Both the position numbers and the translations under genes were made by a program. Shown piece after piece: positions 1 through 12,461 of a stretch of 64,000 nucleotides of DNA. A model generated the notes under the pieces. It did not search any database and was not told the origin of the DNA. It saw only the letters and a program-made list of their open reading frames with translations. Each line of letters opens with the position of its first letter. Positions within the stretch are counted from its first letter, which is position 1. Source of the stretch: Lutjanus erythropterus (lineage: Eukaryota > Chordata > Actinopteri > Lutjaniformes > Lutjanidae); the NCBI GenBank assembly GCA_020091685.1, contig CM034607.1, forward strand, positions 9,483,465-9,547,464, written 5' to 3'.

Positions 1-110
1 GGTCAGTGGTTCCAACCTGCGGCTGGGGATCTCTTCAGTGGATCACAAGGTAGATCTACGGGGTCACTAAATGATTAATGGATAAAGCCCTGCTTTTTAA
101 GTTAAAAATG
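1..110. repeat. Dispersed DNA-transposon end (hAT-like), partial
   Basis: The stretch begins with CAGTGGTTCCAACC followed by a G-rich 'ggggat...ggatcacaagg...ggggtcac' pattern. This is the signature of a common fish hAT-type end in which a CAGTGGTTC terminus precedes text like GGGTCGCAAGA. The partner terminus is not identified and the element is cut by the window edge. The family assignment is from memory. Confidence 0.4.
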
Positions 111-654
111 TTAGTAAAAAATATTTTACAGAGCTTGCTTGAAAGAATACAAATGCAGATGAGACTAACAAAGCTGTTGACCTTCAGACACGCATAGCAG
201 GATGATGCCACTTAATACTGATTTGTTAGTGCAAAACAAAAAAAGACAATTTTAGGAGTTAGACAAAAGCAACCTTCTAATTTCTAGCCAATTTCTCTCA
301 CCTTTGTTGTCTAAAAAGACAGATTCTGGTTCTGATTTTATAACCTACAGCTAGCTAATTTAGCTAACATTTTTGAATGTTTCTAGCTGACTCAGTTTAA
401 AGATACAGTCTTGTAAAAGGGGTCTTAAACATGCACTTGATGGCTACATAGATGACATTGTGCAAAGAGTCCAAATGCACTCATTTAAACGTAACATCTA
501 ATCTCGAAAATTAATGTTACCTAGTTAGTTAATGACCTGACCATGGCCTTGGAAGTAATGCTTAAAAAACAGAGTTAATGTGCTTAATAGAAGATGGAAA
601 CACTGGAGGAATTGATAATACTAATGCTTACTTTGAAGGCCTGTTGGGGCTACA

Positions 655-801
655 GTAAATGTGCCAAAAATATAAAGTTACTTTTCATAATAACTACTTA
701 CTTTTGTAAGGCAGTAACTCAGTTAGTAATACAGTTACTTTCTGAGAGCAGTAACTAGTAACAGTAACTAGTTACCAGTTTTAATTAACTTGCCCAACAC
801 T
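655..801. repeat. Fragment of hAT-like element ending in CCCAACACTG
   Basis: The stretch is rich in GTAACTAGTAACAGTAACTAG-like text and ends in 'aacttgcccaacactg', the typical terminus of an abundant fish nonautonomous hAT family (CAGTGTTGGG at the other end). The matching left terminus is absent, so this is a truncated copy. Confidence 0.5.
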
Positions 802-2871
802 GCTCATACTTTCATAACAGAATGGGTCAGTTGCCAGTGAACAACATATATGACCATTATATGGCCAGCAACAGGCTCACCAAACCTTATCCATGTTGCT
901 TACGTCACATGACTTTACCCATATGATATTAAATGTAGAATCAATAGGATTTGTCCAAGCTGTTCGTAAATGCATCGGATAAAGACTTTTTTTTTATACC
1001 AATGTTTTCAGTTGGTAAAGCATTGTGAGCGTGGCAAAATAATGAAAAAAATAAGGAAATACAGAAGGCAGGATCTCTGCAGATATCGCCACCATCACAC
1101 ACTTGTAGTTGGTCATAAGTGTTGATTAGAAGGGATGTGTTTATATGAGCTTATACATTGTTTTTAAAAAGAAAATGTTACATATTATAGCTGTAAACAC
1201 ATATTCACAGATAACCTTGTGTAACTATTATCACTAATATTATGTGACTCACTAAAAACCATGCACAAAAAATATATGTACAGCAAGTGGGTGATGAAAA
1301 AAAATCATAAAAATAAAAAATATATTTTTCGGAATGCAAGGAACTGTAAGACACTGTAATGTTAATAATTAAAGTAGATATGAGAACTGGTAAATTAATG
1401 CTAGTCCAACACGTATGTGATACTACCCATAAGTCAGTGCCCCACTTTGGGCACCACAGCCACTAAAAGTCTGGATACGCCACTGTCATCCATTAACAGG
1501 GTTTGCCGGGTCACACGGCAATTTAGATTTACAGACACTTTCATTTTAAAGGGTGAACAAGTGCTATGCAACAGACTGAGAGTGTGCGCATTTCATATCT
1601 GGATCATACGCTGCCATTGATTGACTAATTTTGGTGTTATTCTGAGAAAGTATGTGGAGAAAAGGCAGAAGAACAATGGAAGACCCCTCTGGCAAAAGAT
1701 AGCCAGAGGTCCTATCTACCATCTGTGAGAGGAAAGATGCCTGAGGAGTGTGTGTCTTTTTGTGTTTCTGTGTATTTTTGGACTTTTGTCTTTATAAGAA
1801 CCCATCTGAGTGAACCTTCGACGTGAAGACAGGCTGGTTTAGCACCGTTGAGACAGACTACAAGTTAACTATTTGCATGATCACAGGATAGAAGAGAGAA
1901 TATCTTATGTTGCCGTGCTAAAAGAGTCATGTTACCACACACAGAGTGAAACGGATAGCATTAAAGGACAGTGGTGAGTATGTGTAAATGTCACCGCTAT
2001 CAAAAACACTCTGCAATTACACCCGTAATAGCATTTCAACGTCGCTGACAGGCAGAGCTGAGCCGCAGCTCTGACTGTGATCCCATTTCCACGCAGGTCA
2101 CAGTTGTACAAAAACCTCCTGTGTTCCCTACTACAAAGATATTTGATTTTCAATGAGGAAGAATCTGAATTATGTTGTTTTTTCTCCGCCCACCGCTTCC
2201 TTCCAAGAGAAGGCCACACAAAAAAAAATGCAGGGAGATTGCACAAAAACAAACAAAAACAGTGTCAGTCCAGTGGTTTCCGCTGCCAAAACCTATACCC
2301 ACAGAGCTACCGCTGCAGCGCAGCACAGCCAGTGGTGTGTGTGTGTGTGTGTGTGTGTGTGTGGAAGGTTAGAGGGAGTGAGCAACAAGACAGATATTGA
2401 CATTCTGGTAACTTTACACTTTTTTTTATAACAACCGCTGGCCACTGCTGGTGAAACTGACCATTAGAGCTGAGAAAAATGTCAAGAATTCTCCTCAAAT
2501 ACCAAAAGGAAAAGACGTGTGTTGTGACATCTCTGATCCGAGGCATTCTTTCAGCTGATATGCAGAAATTTTAATTTACCTTTGGAGCAATTCATTTTAG
2601 CAGATAAATCCATCTAAATTATCTTTCCAAACATGTGATTGTCAAACAATAAATGATCCTGTTGATAAAACTGCAGCAAATGTTAAAAATAAATAACGAA
2701 AATAAAAAACTTATTAATATATTTTATTAATGTAATAATAAATGCAGTTAAATAATAAAAAAAAATGTTTGTTTCATTTAATTTTTCCAATTTGTTCAGG
2801 TCACCCTGGTGTCCCCTTCTGGCCCCCACTTTGAAAATCATGGGATTAGACCATAAATATCATTAAACTTT
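802..2871. other. Noncoding stretch, AT-rich, with a GT microsatellite
   Basis: No exon-like or protein-family signal was seen. Short open frames around 2.1-2.5 kb run through the (GT)n at 2335-2363 and are low-complexity. Bases near 1075-1150 resemble 31263-31345 (shared text 'acttgtagttggtcataagtg' / 'acttctagtggaccataagtg'), which suggests an unnamed dispersed repeat. Confidence 0.5.
2335..2363. repeat. (GT)n microsatellite
   Basis: Uninterrupted GT dinucleotides. Confidence 0.95.
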
Positions 2872-3658
2872 GACATTTTGGGAAACATCCTTTGACTTTT
2901 TTTCCGTTACTTACACTGTAAGTGGACTTGAAATATGAGCAAACTACATACTTCATCACTTCATCAGGCCACTCGAGTTATTGCTGCAAAAATATTCACC
3001 CGTGGCCGAAAAAACAGAAACAAGAAACATATTCTGTAAATCTTTGATTTACTGAGTTTTTATAATTGTAAAAGTTTCCTCAAGCTGACAAAAGTGATTT
3101 TAAAATCATCACAATTTAAAGTCTATGGGCCATGTGTGAACACAACGGCAGAACCAGCACAAGGACATTACTGGCCATATTCTGAACCCAGAAGCTAGAA
3201 GACTTTTCTGGAGTATGTGCCAGGAGGGCAGTTCTCATTGGACTCAATATTCGTCATCTCTACATCTGCTGTCTAGTTCTATAATACATCTATGGGGGAA
3301 ACTAACCTAGCGAAAGCTAGCCATATTATTTCTTGGCCTGAAGTCTCCACTGGTTGACGTTGCTGATGGCAAGATTCCAGCAAGTCACTGCTCCCTGCCA
3401 AGAAATTGTCAGGCACACAACCCCCTGTAAAACTGCAACTTGTTTTTATCCCTCATATTTTGCACAAATTAAACAAATTAGTGAGAATTAGAGTTGTTAA
3501 TGGGTGGATTTCTGTTACTTTTGGGCAGGGCCAGTCAAGCTTTATTTAGCCCTTTTTATTCTTTATGCTAAGCTAAGCTAACCTGGTTGCCAGCTGTAGG
3601 TTCATATCAAACAAATGTGAGAGTTGTATCAATCTAGAGGCATATTTCCCAAAATGTC
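2872..3658. mobile_element. Nonautonomous element with 14-bp terminal inverted repeats
   Basis: Perfect 14-bp inverted termini are visible: GACATTTTGGGAAA at 2872-2885 and its reverse complement at 3645-3658. The interior carries 'gctaagctaagctaa' and 'ccctgtaaaactgcaacttg' text seen in a very abundant teleost foldback family, of which other fragments lie at 8849-9243 and 42885-43155. No transposase frame is present, so it would be nonautonomous. No clear target duplication was found. Confidence 0.65.
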
Positions 3659-3671
3659 TTTTTCATTTCAA

Positions 3672-3836
3672 AGAGAGAAGGCAGCTGAGGTGAGGACAGG
3701 AAAAGGGGAAGAGAGCGTGGGGGGATGACGTGCAGCAAAGGGCCACAGACAGGAGTCAAACCCACGGCTCCTCTAGAGGACTCAGAGCCTTGGTACATGG
3801 GGCAAACACTCTACCAACAGGCCACCATTTAAAAGG
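3672..3836 (-). mobile_element. tRNA-derived SINE, minus strand
   Basis: Read on the minus strand, an A-box-like segment (GTTGGTAGAG, near 3811-3824), the phrase GCCCCATGTACCAAGGCT, a B-box-like GGAGTCAAACCC read on the plus strand at 3752-3763, and a pyrimidine-rich tail with GGCCCTTTGCTGCACGTCAT follow in order. This is the architecture and text of a common fish tRNA-derived SINE. It is too diverged to be a functional tRNA. Confidence 0.75.
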
Positions 3837-4781
3837 GTTTTTTTTCCCCTTTACCGTGTCTCTCTCAATTTAGTATCCATGGACAATGCATTTTTGTCCA
3901 GTTCTTGGCGTACATCCTCTGGGCAGCTCCTCCGGGAACAGATTCCTTGTACTAATGTGTCTTAAATGGGGGATCAAATAAAGTTCAGCAAAACAAAAAC
4001 AGTTCTAGATGATTAGTTTCAAAGAAAGCCAAGTCACGAGGAGAAATATTTGGGCACACAGTAGAGTATATTGACTGTTTTTGGTCTTCACGGTCATACA
4101 AATATTAGGGCAATAGAATTTAAATTAAGAGATGAAGGAACCAAACAGCCCAACAGCATAATGATCCATGTCAGTCAGATGATCTTTGAAACATGCAAAT
4201 ATCCAGGGGGGAAATTGTTGGTTATTGTGACATGCGAGCCTTTCATTGGTGACATTTTTGAGATGAAAAACATCTGTTTAACATGTGTCATCACTCTGAG
4301 CTGATGGGACGTTTAAGTTTTTGATAAGTGTCTTAAGCATGTGTTAACCTTTGTCCTGATTGAGTGGACAAAATGCAGCATAGGTTCACTGTTAAGGCCA
4401 TCTGACTCCGGCTGAGCGAGAGGTTTATCAAATCTGAAGACGTTGAATGAGTCAAGCGTTTGCTGCCATAAGGTGTGAGTGATGCTGTTTATATGTTTAT
4501 AAGGCAGCTCTGACAAGCATGTGGCAGCAAGTCAGCAGCCTGTTTGTTTGTGACAGTGATAAAAACCACAAGGCCAAACATGTTTGTGTCCACCAGTTCA
4601 AGGTCGGGAACCAGGGACGAGAAAAATGATACAAAACAGCTCGACTGCAGGCGTCTGTGGGAACTGTCACATTGTGAGTTTGTGGCAAAGACAACAAAGG
4701 ACTTCATTTAGAAATAGGGACACAACAGGATGACAAGTCGTAATGCTTAAGATTTGGATCCATTTTGAAACCAGACCTGTT

Positions 4782-4796
4782 GTTACCGATGGTAAC
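4782..4796. promoter_or_regulatory. Perfect palindromic X-box (RFX site) match
   Basis: GTTACCGATGGTAAC fits the RFX-family X-box consensus GTNRCC(N0-3)RGYAAC exactly, with a 3-base spacer. Nothing nearby shows which gene it could serve, so binding in vivo is inference. Confidence 0.35.
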
Positions 4797-5546
4797 AGGA
4801 GTTTTAATAATAGACCCAGTATCCAATGCATTGCATTCATATTGCATTCAATTTAGCACTTCATTATTTTACAAGGTAAAGGTTTAATTTATTTACTATT
4901 TTACCACACAGGGTTGTAGAATAAGATTCTAGTTGTAGTTCCCTTTACAATAGTCACAAAATTCTATACAACTAAAAGAGTTTACTCAGTGCAGTGTAGA
5001 TATCTGCCAGGCAACAGGTGGTGAAGCACCTACTGCAGTGTCACCACAACTGCCAGATGCAACCAACTTTGCACTTTGCAAAGTTCCGCCAACACTAACA
5101 TTGGCCCATATACGTTGTACTGAGCTGAAACAAGATTTCAAAGCAGCTGTTGATCACTTGTGGCCCCTAGTGGCCAGTTAAGAAGAGTGAGAAGTCAGCG
5201 GTCAATGGTTTCATAAAACAGAGCAGTCAAAAAATAGAATTACTGCCTCACAGTAGCTGCAGTTTAAATCCATGTCTGTCCAGACTCATATAATGTCCGT
5301 GGTGAAGATTATGAAGGAATTTAATATGGAACTTACCACTATATTGACCTGTAACTGTGAAGTAATTTAATAAAAGGTATTAATTGTATTTTTTTTGGCA
5401 GAATGGAAGTTCTCACTATCCATGTGTGATTCAAGTGAGTAATTTCCACTAAGGAATATGCTCTCTTCACTATTTTACAGAGGAGCACAGATGACTTAGC
5501 TGAATATGTTCACAAGACTGAGGTGAACATAAAAACATAAAGGCAT

Positions 5547-5557
<11 letters not shown>

Positions 5558-5579
<22 letters not shown>
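5558..5579. repeat. Poly(A) tract
   Basis: An uninterrupted run of 22 A. It may be the tail of a retroposed sequence, but no recognisable body precedes it. Confidence 0.85.
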
Positions 5580-6194
5580 GTTTCAAGCCTTTTCAAGAAT
5601 TCTGAATCCCAGAGGTCTTTCAGCATACAGTCATGAATGTGCTAAAAAAAACATTGGCTGATCAGTCCAGTTGTATTTGAGATTAACTTGCAGACAAGCT
5701 TTAGGTTCAGTCATCAAGCACACACGCACGCATGTACGTACACACATAGACAAACCAGGAAGCGACTACATGATTCCCTACACCTTCTTTAAATGTAGTG
5801 TGACTGAATATAAGGGTGTGCATGTCTGACTTAATTTACTTAACCAAGTACCAGTGACATAACCATAGTGTATCTTTCCCCAGACCTAACCATGTTGAAG
5901 TTGCTAAGCACAAACAGCAGTAATTTTTTAAACATTGGCAATGAACCTAAAAAAAACCTCACTGAACATAATCCAGAGTTTTGCTGAATGTTCTAATTTC
6001 AACTTCTTTGTTTGGTTCACTTGATTACTTTGAAATCCGGACAAATTGCTGTTACTTTGAAAAAAGATCTAGGAAACAGATTGCCTTGAAAAAGGTAAGT
6101 AAATATAACCCTTAGTTTTAAATTAAGTTTACTTAATATTTTCATGTCAAATAGACTTAAAATTTAGCTGTTGGGGTTCCCTAGTTAACTGGTA

Positions 6195-6262
6195 GAGTTA
6201 ACTGGTTGGTAGAGTCAGCACCCTATGTACTGCGGCTATCAGTCCTATATAATAAAAAAGTA
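6195..6262 (+). mobile_element. Internally deleted copy of the tRNA-derived SINE
   Basis: 'gttggtagagtcagcacc' followed by 'ctatgtactgcggct' matches the 5' portion of the SINE at 3672-3836 (GTTGGTAGAG...CCCCATGTAC). The sequence then jumps to 'atataataaaaaag', as expected for a copy that lost its B-box part. Confidence 0.4.
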
Positions 6263-7129
6263 AGAATCCCCCCCACCCGACTCCCACCCCACCAATTATT
6301 GACTTAACTGTGAAGTTGATCCATCTTAAAAACAGCAAGTGAAATTAATTTGTTCTTTCTAAGTGTAGGGCTGTAACAGCCGTGGGTTTGGCTCTTTTAA
6401 AATAATGTGTATCAATGACAGAGGCTGTAAACATTTCTTAGGAAACAAGTCCATATATTTGTATTTGTATCATACAAATCTTATGGATTATAAACAGGAA
6501 ATATGCAACTAAACTCTGCTTGGTCTCATAAAAATATATGGTTGCCTAATGTTTAATGTACTGAGATCAAACAGGGTCCTCTAGCATTCATCATAATGCT
6601 ATAAAGCATGATGATTTCTTGGCGATTTTATTGTGCAAAATCTAAAATTATCATGGAACATCCAGTCAGTCATGACCTAAATACAGTATATACCTTTGAT
6701 AATTAATCACATTAACCAACTATGTTGTTGCTTATTGGTCATTAGTGTACTTTGTCCCCTGAAAATCAGCTCAAATTCAGCAGGATTTTGGCTGTAAATG
6801 ATGTATGTACTTTCCATCAGCACAGCGTTCCCTGACTTAGACAAACCATTGAATGCAAAGCAACACACACTCTTTCATCTTTGCTCCAGAGTGTCTCTTG
6901 CATACAGCATGGAAGTGTTAAAAGCTTTGATAATCTATGAAGTAACCTTGAGGACTGTGAAAGGGAAATCATTTCTGAATTTGCGGTAGAAATAGTCAAA
7001 GTAATGGGGTTTTCTCTTAGGGTTGTCTTTTAGTTTGTAATTTATTATCCAATCTTTATTCGTCAACCTTGACTAGCTTTTGACAAAGAATTCAAACAAG
7101 GTTTCTACAGAGTTGTGATTTCCAGTCTA

Positions 7130-7630
7130 AGACTTTATCATCAACAACAGGCTAAATTGGTGCCCTTCTTCCGGTCGAGCGGAAAAGGCACAAATGCACT
7201 CGACCGAATGGTGCTGCGCAAATGTCTTGCTTTTTCAGCAGAGCTTCTAGTTGCAGCGTGTCGAGTCGAGGTCCGTGACACACATAGCTCTTGTTCAAAT
7301 CAAACATCAATCCAATGGATTCAGTGGCTAGGTAAAAGGCAGAGAAGAGGAGCGCTGAGAGCTCTTGGAGGGCTTCAATGCCACGACGACATGCACAAAC
7401 TGGGTCACTGGGAAAAAGAGCACATCTATGGAAACCCCGCTGTCTCCATGGCAACCACAGTGTTGACACAGCTATTACCTCCTCATCTTGGCAAATATGG
7501 CGTGATAAGAAAGTGGCATGTTCTATTGTATGCAGGATGGATAATACAATACGCTCAAAGTGTGGCTAATTTACTGTTAGTGCCACCCCACAGCGGTGCA
7601 TTTCATCTTTTCCCCCTCAGATTTTCATGA
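7130..7630. other. GC-richer unique stretch; open frame probably not a gene
   Basis: This 500-bp segment is more GC-rich and less repetitive than its surroundings and is open for 171 codons on the plus strand (7115-7630). The translation shows no domain, signal peptide or family I recognise, and no exon-type splice context stands out. It contains an X-box-like half palindrome (GTCTCCATGGCAACC at 7442-7456). A conserved noncoding element or an undetected exon are both possible. Confidence 0.3.
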
Positions 7631-8528
7631 AGAAATGTGAATCAGTTCCCCGTGCAGCTCATACATTTCTGTGAAGTGAATTGTGAAATGAGCTTTGAAG
7701 CAAGAAGTCAGTGTTACATTTAATGTAAAAGTAATAGACCTCTATTTTCTCTGTGGGCGTTTTAGGAAAGCTGTAGCTCACTTTGATTGAAGTCCAGCCT
7801 TGTTGAAGCATGTTTGTGGCCATGTGGCTGCCAGTTGACTTGGACTTAAGAAATTGTGTTTTCAACAACTGTCACTGAGCCACTTTGGCCCCAACAGCGA
7901 AGCTGTCAATTTGTTGTCATGGGGAGTCCTATTCAGCTGTGTGTTGGTGTTTAAGGTCTTCCAGAGGATCTTTGTCAAATCTGAAAAGGTAACCCTGCTG
8001 ATGTCATTAGATGAGAGAATTTTCAAAACAAAAAGGTTCTAAAGGGTTCAGAATGCTTGAAACAGATTAAGTGTGTCTTTATTTGTGTCTGTAGCCTGGT
8101 TGCATTGAAGCCTTCAAGTTGTTCTTGAAGCTGTTCACGATGTAGTACTTGGAATGTGACGGACGCAGTTGTTTGTGAAGAACAAAAAAGAGAGTGTGAG
8201 AGAGAAGTGCTTGCACACTTATGCACATCTGGCCAACCGCTGCATGAAGTGGGCATGGTTGTCAGACTTTTTGGAGAGTCTCAAAAACTGTAGGACATGG
8301 GACGCCATCAGTTGATCCAACAAGCACTTAATTTTAGGCATACGAGGCCTTAATAAAAAGAGGCTACTGAGGTACATTTTAGGAAGTGTAAGATGCAGTG
8401 TCTTTGAAAACTAACCAACATTCACTCACTCACTGAAAATTAGGATATCTTGAACTCTTCTCATTTCAATGCGTCTCTTGTGAGTCTCACCACATCATAG
8501 CAATGCAATAAATCAATGGAATGCACTT

Positions 8529-8846
8529 TTAAAGGACCTGTGTGTAACATTTAGGGGGATTTAGAGGCAGAATATGGCATACAATTTAATATCCATATGT
8601 ATTTCATATATTAGTATATAATCCTATGGACAAAAAGAATCTTTGTGTTTTTCTCACCTTGGAATGAGCCATTTATATTTACAAAGGGAGCGGGTCTTCT
8701 TCCACCATGTTGAACCTGCACGTTTCTACAGTAGCTGGGAACAGATAAACCACCAAACACTGGCTCTAGATACGGCTGTTCGTGTTTCACTGCCATCAAT
8801 ATTTTGGAAATCAAGCATATTCTCTTTCATGTGTAGAAATGTATGA
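8529..8846 (+). mobile_element. TTAAAGGACC-type nonautonomous element
   Basis: It starts TTAAAGGACCTGTGTGTAAC and runs through 'gaatgagcc...' and 'tttctacagtagc' to 'cactggctctaga', the order found in a very abundant percomorph repeat. Relatives in the window lie at about 16905-17130 and in the lectin 3' flanks (43774-44390 and 50083-50575). The TTAA start suggests a TTAA-targeting DNA element, but this copy shows no clear right terminus. Confidence 0.6.
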
Positions 8847-8848
8847 AA

Positions 8849-9243
8849 AGATTGATACCACTTTTATTGGAAGCATGTGGAAACAGCTAGCCTAGTTATT
8901 CCCAAGGGTAACAAAATCTGACTTATTAACATATTATATTTTTCTTCAACTCGTACAGTAACTCACGGTCACAACAAGAGTCCAGGAAATCATTTTAACT
9001 GACTGATCATCACATAACATCTGGTAAAACTTTCACATTTGGGTTTTAATTTTTTCACAGTTTGTTTTTTCTATAGATCAAACCAACTAAATATAACATG
9101 TTAATTAGTGATCTTAGTTAGTGCTGCTAAGCTGAGCTTGTTAACTTTGGACTGAGTAAGACTATGCTAAGCTAAGATAACCACCTAATGGCTGCAACTC
9201 TAACTCTGGGCAAGAAAACAAATGAGCATATTTTCCAAAATGT
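8849..9243. mobile_element. Truncated copy of the GACATTTTGGGAAA-ended foldback element
   Basis: It contains 'gataccactttt', 'gaaacagctagcctag', 'gctaagctaagat' and a right end 'gcatattttccaaaatgtt', matching the right terminus of the element at 2872-3658. The left terminus is missing. It abuts the TTAAAGGACC element. Confidence 0.55.
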
Positions 9244-10587
9244 TAACAATCATTTAAATAATAATGCACTGTGGCATGAGGCATGTAAATAAAAAAAAAG
9301 CGTATAGTAATGAGATAAGAAACTAATGCTCTGTTGTCAACATTTGACCATTAATAAAACAGATTTAAATTGAAATAATATACAGCTAAATATAGCTGTA
9401 CAGTATACTGTGTGTATATTAATAGAAGTACATTGGACTGTTTGTGTGTGTTTTATCAGTGGAGTACATATACAATCGCTCAGGCTGTTGGGAAGATTGA
9501 CTCCCAGCATGTCTATCATTTAATTGATCTCCACCAGGGGAAGATAACTCTTGTCTCAAACACACACACACAAACACAGAAGTGAGCGCACATAAGCACG
9601 TACTTGCATGCAAGCGTTCACACAAGCATAAGCGTACATCTACACACATACACACTCCGGATTAAAATCTAATTTTTCCCTTCGTTAGTGCCAGAAGGGT
9701 GTGTGACACGGACAACGTCGTCGCACAGTGAGGTCCACCTCCTGACCTCTGACTAAGCGACAGTGGGATTGCTGTGTGTGCGTGCGCCTGCGTTTGTGTC
9801 TGCGTGTGTGTGTGTGTGCATGTGTGTGTGATATGCAGGTCACTGGCCACAGAAGAGGGTGAATCTGGCTGGACTTGATTGAAACTGGCGGTTAATTCCA
9901 GGGCTTCCCACTGAGATTAGAGGAGAGAGAGACACAGAGAGGGAAGCAGAGAGAAAGGATGGCGGGCTGAAGCTTAGAGTGGACGAGATGGGACCAAATG
10001 AATTGGCAATAGCCTGTCTGTCTCTGTGGATGTTCACAGGAGAGAAAGACAAAGGGTGTATGAGTGTGTCCTGCTACATGAAGGAAGGAAGAGGGGAGAG
10101 AGCAGAACGAGTGATAAAAAAACACAAAGAGGAGGAAGAAACAAAGAAATAATAGCAGTTTCAGCTTTAAAACATGAGCTGTTAACAAATATTGGTTGCA
10201 ACATATTGTATGTATTGTACAAGGTATTAGTGTTATACATACAACTTATCATGAAATTAATGCTTTGACAGTATAGATTTTTTCTGACCGAGGTGAAAAT
10301 GCAACATGTTTCCACGAGATGGTGGTTTACTGTAACTACTCAAATAATACTATTTTATTAGACTTTAGACTTCAATGAATACTGTTATAAGCATAGCTTA
10401 ACTCCTTTAATGTGCCTTTAATGTAGGTACGTCTTAATGACAGTTATGTAATTTATGTTATGCACACATATAACGTTGCCTACGTTGCATGATCTTTTCC
10501 TAAATCTAACCAAGTAGTTTTTGTGCCTTTATATTGAAAGTCTACCTGGACACTGCATATTTATTCATGCTAACATGACCACATATT
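9244..10587. other. Noncoding stretch with GT/CA microsatellites and purine-rich tract
   Basis: Short GT and CA arrays occur at about 9559-9650 and 9795-9830. A GA-rich stretch at about 9920-10145 produces open frames on both strands, which are low-complexity shadows. No gene was recognised. Confidence 0.5.
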
Positions 10588-10776
10588 CTTTTCCCCAGGA
10601 TGATGAAGGCATCTCGTACCCTATTTCTGATTGGTCAACCCTGGTTAACCCTACCCAATCACATTCCTCATGTTTAAACGTAACCCATAACCTACCCAAC
10701 CCAAATGACCCAGACCAACGAAGGTTGGTCAGAGTCAGAGTAGGATGGGTCATGACTTCGCCATCCTGGGGAAAAA
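10588..10776. mobile_element. Foldback (MITE-like) element with ~50-bp imperfect inverted arms
   Basis: The left arm begins TTTTCCCCAGGATGATGAAG and the reverse complement of the right end begins TTTTTTCCCCAGGATGGCGAAG. The similarity continues for about 50 bp through 'tctgattggtcaaccctgg' / 'tctgaccaaccttcg'. The element can fold on itself, and the open frames on both strands here follow from that symmetry. Confidence 0.65.
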
Positions 10777-11341
10777 ACATTCCCTGTATGTGAGGCTAGA
10801 GAGGGGGTAGGGCCACTAATCAAACTGCTGTATTTGATGAGTTGGAAGTCAGGATGAGCTGTAGTTAACATGTACAGTAGTTTTTACATCTGTGTATTTG
10901 TGAAATCTTGCTCAGACTCAATTTGTAACAACTTTAATCACACAATGATAAAATGTGAATGCAGGTACAGAGAAGCAGAATATCTCACCCCTGGCTGTAT
11001 TTAGCTTCTTGTGTTGAAAAAAAAAAGGTGTCAGGAAGAAAGGTGCTGCTGGCTTCAGTCTGGTACAGAGGTCACACAAGATCTATGTGTACGTGCTCGA
11101 GTGTGTGTGTTGAAGATGCATTGTCCATTTATTCTCAACTAATATCCCAGCGCAGACTCGATCAATATGGCCTATTATGTCCCTGAGGACAATACATCGA
11201 GTGTGTGGGTGCCATCACTGTGTGTGTATGAGTCAGTCCCCAACCCCATTTCAAAAAATTTCAATTACTTTAAGTTGCAGTCCGTTGAGCCCTCAATGCC
11301 ACCAGCATGTGTCTGTGTGCATAGAAGAATGGCTACATGTT

Positions 11342-11344
<3 letters not shown>

Positions 11345-11380
<36 letters not shown>
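11345..11380. repeat. (AT)n microsatellite
   Basis: Uninterrupted AT dinucleotides, then GTATAT/GCATAT variants to about 11404. Confidence 0.95.
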
Positions 11381-11386
<6 letters not shown>

Positions 11387-11908
11387 GTATATGCATATGC
11401 ATGCATTTTTTGAGTCTGACACTGATAAAGTAGTTTCACACAATGTCAGCTCTCAATGCAGTGATGGAAGTTCTCTCATTTCAAACTGAATCCTGACCAC
11501 CCTCACACTGTATATGAGTGTTGGAGAAATATTGTGACAGCTGTTTGGATGCTGTCGGCTGTGGTCTAAAGATCTGATGGAGTACATGGCTCTCGGCAAT
11601 GTCACACCGAACGCGAGGGCTGTTATCTCTTTCCACAGAAAACAGAAAATTCAGAAATGATATCTGCAGTGCAAAAACACAATGCTGTGAAAACAAATAA
11701 ATTACACAAACTGCAGCTTGTGTTGCTGAAAGTGGGGCTCGCCATCTTTTTGTGTGCCCCGTGTCACGGCTGTACGGGTTGGCCTGCTTTTACCCGTGCT
11801 TCCCATCACCCTCCCTTATCCACACTGTGAAAAATTCATGCATCTTCCCAGCAAAGAGCTGGGAATGATTAAACATTCAGATTCCAACTCTGAAAATGGA
11901 GGCTGAAG

Positions 11909-11913
<5 letters not shown>

Positions 11914-11957
<44 letters not shown>
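11914..11957. repeat. (TC)n microsatellite
   Basis: 44 bases of uninterrupted TC. Polypurine/polypyrimidine mirror symmetry makes triplex formation possible in principle. Confidence 0.95.
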
Positions 11958-11960
<3 letters not shown>

Positions 11961-12461
11961 TGTGTGTGTGTGCTGCTCCTTTTTCTTTCTCTCTTGTTAT
12001 CGAAAATCATGTTTTTTCTTAAATGAGGCTCAGCGTAAATTAGTATGTGTGTGTGCAGGATGAAGAAACAGCGAGACAGAATGGAAAAATAGGTTGATAG
12101 GAAGAGAGTGAGACGGGGAAACGGAGAGATGAGTGAGTGAAGAAGAAGAAGAAGACGAGCAGGCCTGAGAGAGGAGAGAACTGAGCTGAACTTTGCCCGG
12201 CCTGGTGAGAAGGAGCGAAGTGCACAGAGAGGAAGAAATAGGCTGAACTCACATCGCACACTTCCACCTCCTTTGGACAGTGGTTGCTGTGTGGGCGAGA
12301 CAGTGCGACACACACACTGCACACACCACTACACACTGGTGCCAACAAGATGACAACAAGATTTTTTTGTCCCCCAACTTTCAGGTGTTACGTTGATAAA
12401 GTGGCTCTGAAACTTGATAATAATGATCATAATTCCCAGTAAGAGGTTTTTAGGTTAATAT

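Larger units (their letters stand above)
3841..8528. other. Noncoding stretch without recognised genes
   Basis: It contains an A-run (5558-5579), a short SINE fragment (6195-6262), a perfect RFX-type X-box palindrome (4782-4796) and a GC-richer stretch at about 7130-7630 described separately. The remaining sequence is AT-rich and matches no family I recognise. Confidence 0.5.

Noticed and set aside
10521-10793. 90-residue frame and its antisense 71-residue partner
   Set aside because: Both arise from the self-complementary foldback element at 10588-10776.
11816-12348. Minus-strand open frames of 168 and 102 residues
   Set aside because: They run through the (TC)n repeat and GAA-rich DNA, giving Arg-Glu and Ser-Leu-Phe low-complexity text.
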